A stretch of 64,000 nt of DNA from Anodontia alba (Eukaryota; Mollusca; Bivalvia; Lucinida; Lucinidae). The notes below the pieces were generated by a model that was given only the letters and a program-made list of their open reading frames with translations, ran no database searches and was not told the DNA's origin. The translations under genes were made by a program, and so were the position numbers. The stretch is taken from NCBI GenBank assembly GCA_964016985.1, contig OZ024824.1:124656803-124720802 (forward strand). Reading direction: 5' to 3'. Position 1 is the stretch's first letter, and every line of letters starts with the position of its first letter. Shown one piece after another: positions 56,896 to 64,000 of the stretch.

Positions 56896-57317
56896 ATGTC
56901 AGTCTGAAAACACTTCTCCAACAAGGTATATCGGAATCAGGATTTTACGGTGACTTAGTGCACAGATTTAGAAAAAGAATGTGGGAAATCTAACTTCTCG
57001 GAGCAATTCAGAAAACTAATTAACCGTTATAAAAGAATTGGTTATAGCCTGGATATTATGCGGCAGAATGCATGCCTAGTTATCAACCCAATCATTGTTG
57101 ATGGCTACATGTATGCTTCACTCTATAATTGCACGAGGGCGGCTCGGGCCTCAGACTCAATGACAGCCTCACCGTAAAACTTTTACCAGTGGGTTGGGGC
57201 TTGACGATATGTCGTTAGCTTGGCCCGCCGTGGTTCAACTGTTGGTTTTCATTTACTCTGGCACACAGCAGAATTAGCCATAAGTACTCGTCATTGTTTA
57301 TCATAGTGATTAATTGG
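56896..57317 (+). pseudogene. Penelope-like element fragment (RT C-terminus and tail start)
   Basis: Encodes SLKTLLQQGISESGFYGDLV, then with shifts KRIGYSLDIMRQNACLVINP, and enters the tail. It includes the third SECIS-like structure. Truncated on both sides. Confidence 0.75.
57132..57228 (+). promoter_or_regulatory. SECIS-like stem-loop, PLE copy 3
   Basis: ATGA (57160-57163), 12 bases, AAAA (57176-57179), TGAC (57202-57205). Helix II pairs AGCCTCA-CC with GG-TTGGGGCT, the best of the three copies. The basal stem uses GGCGG and GGCCCGCC. Confidence 0.55.
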
Positions 57318-57318
57318 A

Positions 57319-57512
57319 GGAGTATGAGTTACCGCTGGGCTGAGTGAGGTTAGAACCCGCGCCGGTCACAACGGCAGCGCCTAGCCCTTCAGAGTCCGGA
57401 GACATAACCACTGCACCACAATGCTTGTTAAAACAAATTTCATGGAATAGTATTATGCTTGATTTCTCTGAATGACCCGTCGGATAGGGTATAAATCGGA
57501 TAGGGTATAATG
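57319..57512 (-). mobile_element. Second SINE-like repeat, copy 1
   Basis: Minus strand has a box A-like TGGTGCAGTGG and a box B-like GGGTTCTAACC about 60 bases apart, and a CGGATAGGGTATA repeat at the opposite end. Confidence 0.55.
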
Positions 57513-57664
57513 AGGGCACTCATTATATACAAGGAACTCTCAGGATCCATAGGATACTGAAGCTTGGAAATATTATTATAATTTTAATTTTTAAACAAAC
57601 TTCAACAAAGAATTCAGGCTCAGGATCATCACTGATGCAAGTACTTTACAAAATAGTACTAGGG

Positions 57665-57845
57665 AGAAATATGAAATACCACTGGGCTAAGTGAGGTTCG
57701 AATCTGCGCCGGCTACGACGGCAGCACCTAACCTTTCAGAGTCAGGAGACATGACTACTGCACCACTACGCTTGTTACAAAAGCAAGCTTCATGGAAGTG
57801 TATTATGCTTGACTTCTCTGAATGACCCGTCGGATAGGGTATATT
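57665..57845 (-). mobile_element. Second SINE-like repeat, copy 2
   Basis: About 190 bp, the same layout as 57319-57512; it ends about 20 bases before exon C. Confidence 0.55.
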
Positions 57846-57866
57846 TTTGGTATATATGTATTTCAG

Positions 57867-57980
57867 AATCAGCAAAGATCACATGCTTTGCAGTCAAGAG
57901 AACACATCAACCAACACCACCTGCAATCGACAATATAGTATCTACAGTTTCTTATGTTGTCAACAATACTACTTTAACAG
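57867..57980 (+). CDS. Host gene exon C: Ser/Thr/Pro-rich stalk
   Basis: Acceptor TATTTCAG ends at 57866; donor CAG|GTAATC starts at 57981. It is 114 bp with phase 1 on both sides, in frame with exons B and D. It encodes about 38 residues (SAKITCFAVKRTHQPTPPAI, then NNTTLTG) with an N-glycosylation-type NNT site. Short, no domain; most likely the membrane-proximal stalk. Confidence 0.6.
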
Positions 57981-58025
57981 GTAATCCGTTACGTGTATCG
58001 TGTGCAGCTGAGTTACGGCTACATT

Positions 58026-58296
58026 CATCACGAAAACACGCCTATACAATTTTGACCCCCTTAAACCCCACTTTTATATAGTAAAACTGGGGTTTACAGG
58101 GGTATACATTATTTTTGTTATTTCTGCTCAAAAACACAGATTGTGGTACTCATTAGAACCGCCTCGCCGAGGCGGTTCTAACGAGTACCCACAATCTATG
58201 ATTTGAGCAGAAATATGAAAACTATCAGAACTTTTTATCTGAAAAATTGTCATTTTTTGGTGGTAAAATTTCAATGTATTTGAATAGGCGTGTTTA
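58026..58296 (+). mobile_element. Foldback MITE family A, copy 8
   Basis: Left end CATCACGAAAACACGCCTAT; the right end stops after ATAGGCGTGTTT, so the last bases are lost. Confidence 0.85.
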
Positions 58297-58327
58297 GGGA
58301 ACTGAATTCACTTGGAAGAGTCTACAC

Positions 58328-58739
58328 TACAGTCGACTCTCGTTATCTCGAACTCGCTTATCTCGAATAACCGCTTATCTCGAAGTGAAAATCTGGTCCC
58401 TGTTTTAACACAGAGAGCTACCAAAAGGCAACAAAATCGAATAACCGCTTATCTCGAAGTGAAAATCTGGTCCCTGTTTTAACACAGAGAGATACCAAAA
58501 GGCAACAAAATATTGTGGGAAAGAGGAGAAATTGCTCCTTAGGAGCAATTTCTCCTCTTTTCCACAATATTTTCAATATATCTCTTAACTTAGAAGTCAA
58601 ATTACATATTCATTCTGTTTAAGGTGTTTATTCAATTAATTGTTTTCCTCAATTCCGCAAATCTGATATGTCGAAGTACGGATATCTCGAAGTGTTTCGT
58701 AGAGTCCCTTGGAGTTCGAGATAACGAGAGTCGACTGTA
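58328..58739. mobile_element. Tigger/pogo-like MITE, copy 2
   Basis: 58330-58737 between TA dinucleotides; ends CAGTCGACTCTCGTTATC and inverse. Longer than copy 1 because about 73 bases (AATAACCGCTTATCTCGAAG on) are duplicated in tandem, and it has a hairpin at about 58517-58567 (GAGGAGAAATTGCTCC and inverse). Confidence 0.87.
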
Positions 58740-58875
58740 TTTTGTTCAAGGGAGGCAATTTTTGTGACTTCCTGGATGACTTTTTCGCAAACCAAATCCC
58801 TTCTGTAACGGGGTCTATTCTAAAAGATTATCTCCTAAGAGTAAATCCTTTTTCCACCGGCTCGCATGACCTAAG

Positions 58876-58905
58876 AGTATTGACTGGGCCGTAAAACTTC
58901 AACAC
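58876..58905 (+). mobile_element. SINE 3' tail fragment
   Basis: GACTGGGCCGTAAAAC and TCAACACAAA match the ends of SINE copies 1-4. Confidence 0.6.
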
Positions 58906-59057
58906 AAAGATCCTTGTTCAGACGGGATTAAACAATTTTGACAATTGCTTCCAATGAAAGTGAATCAATTCCCTTTTAGACTGTAAGTCACCTGGGAACA
59001 GCAAATGACCGTACGTATAGGTTTTAAGTAATTCAAGTGGATAGCCAAGAAAATATA

Positions 59058-59407
59058 TACAGTGAACCCTCGTTATAACGACAGCATTTGCTCCCAAAGA
59101 CGTTGCCATTAAAATGAATTTGCTGTTGTACAGAATACGTAATGAGCAGATTGATATGTAAGAAAGGTCTTGTTTTGATCTTATTTCCTCATAGAACATA
59201 TGTTTTGGACATTTGTTAGAATCTCCTCCTGTAGGCGATTCTAACAAATATCCAAAGCATGTGTTTCTTTACAGTATTAAATACAATATTCTTGTATAGT
59301 TTGTGACTAATTGTTACCTCTTAAGCGAAGGTTTTGTGCCAGTCAAATCGTCAGTATGACGAATTTTGTCGTTGTATCGAGTGTCGGTATAAAAAGGGCT
59401 GTCTGTA
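59058..59407. mobile_element. Tigger-like MITE with CAGTGAACCCTCG end
   Basis: 59060-59405 between TA dinucleotides. Left end CAGTGAACCCTCGTTATAAC, right end GGTATAAAAAGGGCTGTCTG (imperfect inverse). The centre has a TAGAATC-type palindrome (59214-59257). Confidence 0.75.
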
Positions 59408-59493
59408 TTTGCATTTGGTCTCAGTTATTCCATTCAGGATTACACATGTACAACTCGCGAAGTGAGCATGGCCATGAATCATTGAAGTGATAA

Positions 59494-59852
59494 TACAGTC
59501 GAACCTCAATAGCTCGAACAACGATGGCTCGTTTACCATGGATGATTCGAACTCGTTTTTCGTCCCTACGAAATTCTTCCATAGCGCCAGAAAACAAATA
59601 TTTGAGGAAATTTTCTTATTTTATCATGAAATTGAATGTTGTGTGTGCTCATTAGAATCGCCTCATCGAGGCGATTCTAATGAGTACACTCAACATACCA
59701 TGATTTTATAGAAGATCAAAAAAACTCCAAAAATTATCCCCTTTTACTTCCCAACCTGGCACCATGATTAACCCTCGGTGGCTCAAACTACCCATGCCTC
59801 GAATAAGTTTCCACGGTCCTAAAGATGTTCGAGCCATTGAAGTTCGACTGTA
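59494..59852. mobile_element. Tigger-like MITE with CAGTCGAACCTCAATAG end
   Basis: 59496-59850 between TA dinucleotides; right end GCCATTGAAGTTCGACTG. The centre is a palindrome with TAGAATCGCCTCATCGAGGC (from 59652). Confidence 0.82.
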
Positions 59853-60421
59853 GGCATGTCTAGTTGTAAAACAGCCGACTGCTAACAAATTCGGTTGACA
59901 TTATAAAATATACCAATGGAGAGCAAATGCCCGGATGAGACTTTGCGCATGCGCGGGATGAATCTAAATGTACATTTAGCGCATGTTCGAAGAAACCTTT
60001 TCGCTTGGCGTAGCCCAAAAGAAAGCAAATACCAATGTCGGTTATTTTAACTGCTTCCATGAACTCGCACTCAAATTATTCATGTACGCCCATTTAGCCA
60101 ATAGCTAATTTTGTTTTTGAACACATTTTTATTTATCAAGAAATACAATAATTATTCAATAATCATACATATATGACATGCACATAAAAGAACAAAAGCA
60201 TTAGCTTATTCCGTTCTCATAAACAAAATACTACTTTAATTCGAAGTTCAGGCAGATCTCACTTTATATAGGGAGGTCAGAAACTGTGTAGCAGTTCACA
60301 TATTGGGCACTAAATTTAGAAGTAAGGAATGTGATTAACGTATGCAAGAACGCAACAGTACATCCATCCTCGTCAACGAAAGGATCATGAGAAACTAGTT
60401 CCTCATGATCCTTTTGTCGAC

Positions 60422-60702
60422 CATCACGAAAACATGCCTATATAATTTAGACCCCATTAAACCCCACTTTTATATAGTAAAACTTGGGTTTACAGGAGTA
60501 TACATTATTTTTCTTATTTCTGCTCAAAACATAGATTGTGGGTACTCGTTAGAACCGCCTCGTCGAGGCGGTTCTAACGAGTACCCACAATCTATGTTTT
60601 GAGCAGAAAAAAGAAAAATATCAGAATTTTTTTATCTGAAAATTCTCATTTTTTTGGGTGGTAAAATTTTCTATATATTTGATTAGGCATGTTTTCGTAA
60701 TG
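60422..60702 (+). mobile_element. Foldback MITE family A, copy 9
   Basis: 281 bp with intact ends and hairpin core CGTCGAGGCG. The bases outside it, ATCCATCCTCGTC (60362-60374) and GACGAGGATGGAT (60702-60714), are also inverse. Confidence 0.88.
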
Positions 60703-60859
60703 ACGAGGATGGATATGAAATATATCTGTTTTATTTTGGACTCTTAAAGACACTGATATAATGGGATGATCTGGTTAACAAACGAAAACCATAGACATGA
60801 ATATGCCACATAATGGTGGGTGCAACACGTTTAAAACATGTAATGTAGTACAGATTATG

Positions 60860-60884
60860 ATAATGATGATGATGAAGATGATGA
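60860..60884. repeat. (GAT)n microsatellite
   Basis: Imperfect GAT trinucleotide run. Confidence 0.9.
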
Positions 60885-60994
60885 TTACTTAAACTTACTA
60901 GTAATTAGAACCGTAATATTTTATTGTACATTAAGTTAACTTTATTTTGAAAACTTTCTTTTTATTATGTTTTTTTTTTTTTTTTTTTTTTCAG

Positions 60995-61136
60995 GGGAAA
61001 ACAAAGATACTTCTGTGTCTGAGAATAAAGTTTCTTCTATGCTCATTAGCCTGACGACTGCATTGATAGTAGTAATCGTGACGATGCTAATAATATTTTC
61101 AATTGTTTTCATTTTCCTTGTGCGAAGGAATAGACG
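60995..61136 (+). CDS. Host gene exon D: transmembrane segment
   Basis: A T-run of more than 20 bases and CAG end at 60994; donor ACG|GTAAGT starts at 61137. It enters in phase 1 and leaves in phase 2. Encodes about 47 residues: a polar lead (ENKDTSVSENKVSS), a ~25-residue hydrophobic helix (LISLTTALIVVIVTMLIIFS on) and a basic stop-transfer RRNRR. This is the single membrane pass of a type I protein. Confidence 0.75.
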
Positions 61137-61521
61137 GTAAGTCTGGATTTGTAGATGCTCCTGTAATATTTTCTGACGTTTCATAAACATCGGATATAAG
61201 CATTGCAATAATACAAACATGTAACGAAGATGGACGCAGTCTGTTCTCAAGGTAACCAGTTAGAGTTTTTGCCGAGTGCAAACATATTAGTGAAGATACC
61301 CAGGATATTCCACTTACTAAAAGGTGAGACGGGGAAAATAAGGAAAAAAAAACAACAAACTACTCATATGAAACCACAGACGCTCAAGCGAAGACGAACT
61401 GCAACAGAGGAACCGCCTTGGAACGGTCAGCAGGACTACTGGGGGACTTAACCCTTAAACCGCCAATCACAACAATTGTCTTTTGCTTTGTCATCTGCTT
61501 GCGATTTTAAAAGCCATTTAT

Positions 61522-61565
61522 GCAAACAGTGTGGACCCAGATCACACTGGGTCCACACTGTTTGC
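61522..61565. repeat. Foldback repeat (GCAAACAGTGTGG)
   Basis: Perfect 19-base arms GCAAACAGTGTGGACCCAG and inverse around a six-base loop. Confidence 0.82.
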
Positions 61566-61855
61566 CTGTATGCGAAAATAGATTTGAAAAGTTTGCAAGA
61601 ATATTTAGCAGACGACATAAACAAACGAATTTTCAGATGCCAGTTTTCTTGGCGTTTTAAGGGTTAAACCAGTTTTACTCGCGCGTAACCTCACAGATGT
61701 CTGAGTCGGAAATGAATTGCGCTTGAACATTTTTCGGCAAGCATAACATAACCACACACTTCACACACACACACACGCACGCACGTGTCTGTGCGTTCGC
61801 GTGCGTGTGTTGCCAGAACGGAAGCTAAATTAGTCGGTTGTGTGTATACAGTCCT

Positions 61856-62100
61856 GGGCCCAGTTGTTCAAAACTAACGATGTCGTTAGTTAACGATTCG
61901 TTAAAATTTACATCGAGTGATACACAAATATGCTGACATTTTTTGCTGAAAAAATGTGAGTAGCTTTTGCAGTGCAAAAGCTACTCACATTTTTTTCAGC
62001 AAAAAATTTCAGAAAATTGTATATTGAATCTGCTAAAATAGTTAACGAAATGGCCCTTAACGAGCTCGTTAAGCTAACGACGCTTTGAACAACCGGGCCC
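61856..62100. mobile_element. GGGCCC-terminated foldback MITE, copy 2
   Basis: 245 bp, inverted relative to copy 1 at 4165; same central hairpin. Confidence 0.85.
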
Positions 62101-62249
62101 TGGTTGCAGAAATAAACAAGTTTTAAACCTGTTTACATAACTGGGGAGCCGATAAAAAAAAATGCTGATTTATGTGTACGATTACTCTATTAGTGTCAAA
62201 CTTTCAAACAAGACGAATGGTTTTTTATGCGTTTTATAATATATTTCAG

Positions 62250-62604
62250 ATTGAAGAAACTAAATAGAGGACCTAAGTCCCCCAGATCTTCATCCGGTAT
62301 TCCAATCCCATGTTCAGATAACACTCTATTTCTAGACACAAGTCCAATGGCGCATATTGTAATGGTTCATTCCTCTTTGGACGATCAAATCAGTCCCCCA
62401 ATTATTACACTACCAAGAAAGTCCAGGGTGAGCTTGCAGTCTGTGCCAACCAATTATGAGGATAGCGGCAGGGAGCTTATGGAAATGACAGAGAGAAAAA
62501 CGGTGGCGGCTAGCAATTCAGATGATGAAACAATAGTTGGACTATTAAATCAAGCAAGCACAAGTGAATATCAGCTGGGCATGATATGTGAACAAACTTC
62601 CTGA
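62250..62604 (+). CDS. Host gene last exon E: cytoplasmic tail
   Basis: Acceptor ATATTTCAG ends at 62249 and the exon joins exon D in phase 2 (CG|A, Arg). Encodes about 118 residues to TGA at 62602-62604, starting LKKLNRGPKSPRSSSGIP, polar with several Ser/Pro and acidic patches (NYEDSGRELMEM, SNSDDETIVG) but no domain I recognise. It follows the membrane pass, so it should face the cytoplasm and may carry signalling or sorting motifs. Confidence 0.72.
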
Positions 62605-62616
62605 GAGGCCCAGCGC

Positions 62617-62622
62617 AATAAA
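62617..62622 (+). terminator. Possible polyadenylation signal of host gene
   Basis: AATAAA only 12 bases after the stop codon; a very short 3' UTR if used. Confidence 0.4.
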
Positions 62623-62699
62623 ACCGACTGGAATATTTATTATATTCACCCGAAACATTCGGACACCGTAATTATAATTGTTTAAGCAACCATACTGGT

Positions 62700-62945
62700 G
62701 TTAAGTACCGTGTGGCGGCGGTAGAACGTCTACTTCACCATAGTTAAGATTATAATTTTATTTCTTTTGAAATCTTTGAGCCATTGTGGTAGCTTTGAAA
62801 ATAGAGTTCTGCTCATATATACGCTAGGGACGCAAACAATATTGCAAACTTAATATAACTTACGAAGAGTCTCAGTAAAACCGAGAATCCCATTTTCTAT
62901 CTATAATATGTTCTTTGTTTCCAAAAGCAACCTTTTAGATTTTTA
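62700..62945 (-). repeat. ~240-bp dispersed repeat, inverted copy
   Basis: Inverse of 11993-12235: GTAGAACGTCTACTTCACCA, GAGTTCTGCTCATATATACG and TTCTTTGTTTCCAAAAGC. It lies about 100 bp after the host stop codon and may be part of the 3' UTR. Confidence 0.7.
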
Positions 62946-63075
62946 TTGTTCCAGAATTCGAACTAATTTAACTACTGCTTGTTCACGTATCTAAAAACGA
63001 TAATTGTCAAACAATGTAGAACCTAATCATATGTCGCGTTCTAAGGTGTTTGGTCAAGGTCTATACTCTTTTGCT

Positions 63076-63399
63076 GAGGCATTTTTGTTTGTTTGTGTTG
63101 AGGTTTTACGGCGCAGTCAACCCAATGGCGTCATGTCGAGCGCGGTCAGTTTACCTAACCACACGTTTACTGGGCAGGCTTAGTCCTCCAAGCGGTTAAC
63201 CAGTATTGTGCACATTTCTTTCGCCAGAAACTGCCCTTCTTGAATCAGCGGAAGGGAGAGAATGACCGTAGAAAATATTTCATGATCAATCTCCACGAAA
63301 GAATGTTGCCGACCTCGGCGGGGGTTGAACCCGCGACCTCCTGGTCTCCAGTTGGACGGCGCATCCAACTGAGCCACCGAGGCCAAGAGGCATTTTTGT
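63076..63399 (-). mobile_element. tRNA-derived SINE, copy 4
   Basis: The body 63089-63386 is flanked by the perfect duplication GAGGCATTTTTGT (63076-63088, 63387-63399). The minus-strand head has box A TGGCTCAGTTGG and box B GGGTTCAACCCC. Confidence 0.93.
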
Positions 63400-63583
63400 C
63401 CAAATACGTAAAATACATGTACATGTTCGAATACTTAGGATAAACACATGTACATGTACATATGAGTAGTCCTGTATCTGATATTAATTTATAATATTAA
63501 TGCTCTATAATTTGCGTACGGCAGCGGGGCATGTTATGTTTATTTGTCCGGTGTTCAATCGGTTTTTAGCGCGTGCCTCGATT

Positions 63584-63587
<4 letters not shown>

Positions 63588-63633
<46 letters not shown>
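63588..63633. repeat. Poly-T tract
   Basis: About 46 T residues; generates Lys-rich frames on the minus strand. Confidence 0.95.
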
Positions 63634-63634
<1 letters not shown>

Positions 63635-63657
63635 TGAATTTCTTGTCCTTAGTGATA

Positions 63658-63743
63658 CTGTGCCCATTCCGTGACGTTTTGGAAATTTTATATTAGGTTC
63701 TCTGATGAGGTCTAATTGGTCGAAAAAAGATAGTCTGGCACAG
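63658..63743 (+). ncRNA. Hammerhead-like motif, copy 2
   Basis: CTGATGA (63702-63708), stem II GGTC-TAATT-GGTC with G-U pairs, GAAA (63722-63725) and GTC (63733-63735). A 7-bp stem I could form between CTGTGCC (63658-63664) and GGCACAG (63737-63743), but about 37 extra bases lie before the core, and the Cys-Gly type C-G pair of stem III is lost. Copy 1 at 38437 keeps stem II with GGCC on both sides. Confidence 0.4.
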
Positions 63744-63846
63744 AAAACACAGACGCTCCAGGAGTTTTTAGTTCTTAGTAGGTTTCCAATGTTTTCAAAA
63801 GTCATTCGTTTTAGAATCTGTTTCCTGCAAAAGCAGATATATGCAT

Positions 63847-63878
63847 GTGTGTGTGTGTGTGTATGTGTGTGTGTGTGT
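63847..63878. repeat. (GT)n microsatellite
   Basis: GT run with one GTAT interruption near the window end. Confidence 0.93.
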
Positions 63879-64000
63879 CAGTTTGTACTTAAACGAACTG
63901 TAGTCCAGGTTTAATAATGCAGCAATTATTATTGAAATACCTGTGATGCTTGAGCCGGGGCATTGAATTTCCTACAAGACTACATGTGCACCCAGAAGAG

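Larger units (their letters stand above)
61137..62249 (+). other. Intron between exons D and E
   Basis: Carries a foldback (61522-61565), a CA/CG-rich purine-pyrimidine stretch (61764-61812) and a MITE (61856-62100). Confidence 0.6.

Overview
This is an animal genome window made mostly of transposable elements, and it probably comes from a heterodont bivalve (clam). The signs are spliced exons with GT-AG borders, tRNA-derived SINEs with target-site duplications (TSDs), CR1- and RTE-like LINEs, a Gmr1-like Ty3/gypsy element, many foldback MITEs and simple repeats. Short foldbacks beginning GCAAACAGTGT are, from memory, very common in clam sequence. No prokaryotic operon, rRNA or CRISPR is seen.

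Layout. 1-16 kb: SINEs, MITEs and 3' tails of Penelope-like elements (PLEs), no host gene found. 16.1-18.0 kb: RTE-like reverse transcriptase carrying a PHD-type finger, with three in-frame stops. 20.6-22.7 kb: inverted and tandem PLE pieces. 23.3-36.4 kb (minus strand): one PLE with the endonuclease before the reverse transcriptase (Naiad-like order), split by a LINE insertion bounded by a perfect 14-bp TSD (24928-24941 and 34247-34260). The LINE brings an ORF1 and an intact 1118-codon ORF2 with a 2A-like motif near its start. 42.1-49.5 kb (minus): a Gmr1-like LTR element (integrase upstream of reverse transcriptase, SCAN-like Gag) with two LTRs, a tRNA-Pro-type primer-binding site and a 4-bp TSD, itself interrupted by a 1.06-kb Tc1-like transposon with ~210-bp terminal inverted repeats. 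52.3-56.5 kb: two satellite families cut by MITEs and retroposon tails.

Host gene. Five plus-strand exons with matching splice phases run from 36.77 to 62.60 kb: a lectin-like domain, a CUB-like domain, a short Ser/Thr/Pro-rich stalk, a transmembrane segment and a cytoplasmic tail. They look like the 3' part of one type I membrane protein gene; earlier exons were not found. The LTR element lies in its 17-kb intron.

Most exciting signal. The 5' half of the Naiad-like PLE is interrupted almost only by UGA. Five in-frame UGAs fall in or near cysteine-rich motifs (second Cys of the GIY-YIG zinc motif, first Cys of the CxC linker, and others). A SECIS-like stem-loop (AUGA, 12 nt, AAAA, UGAC, long basal stem) sits at the end of the ORF in three separate copies. 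This fits a transposon-encoded selenoprotein, as reported for clam Naiads.
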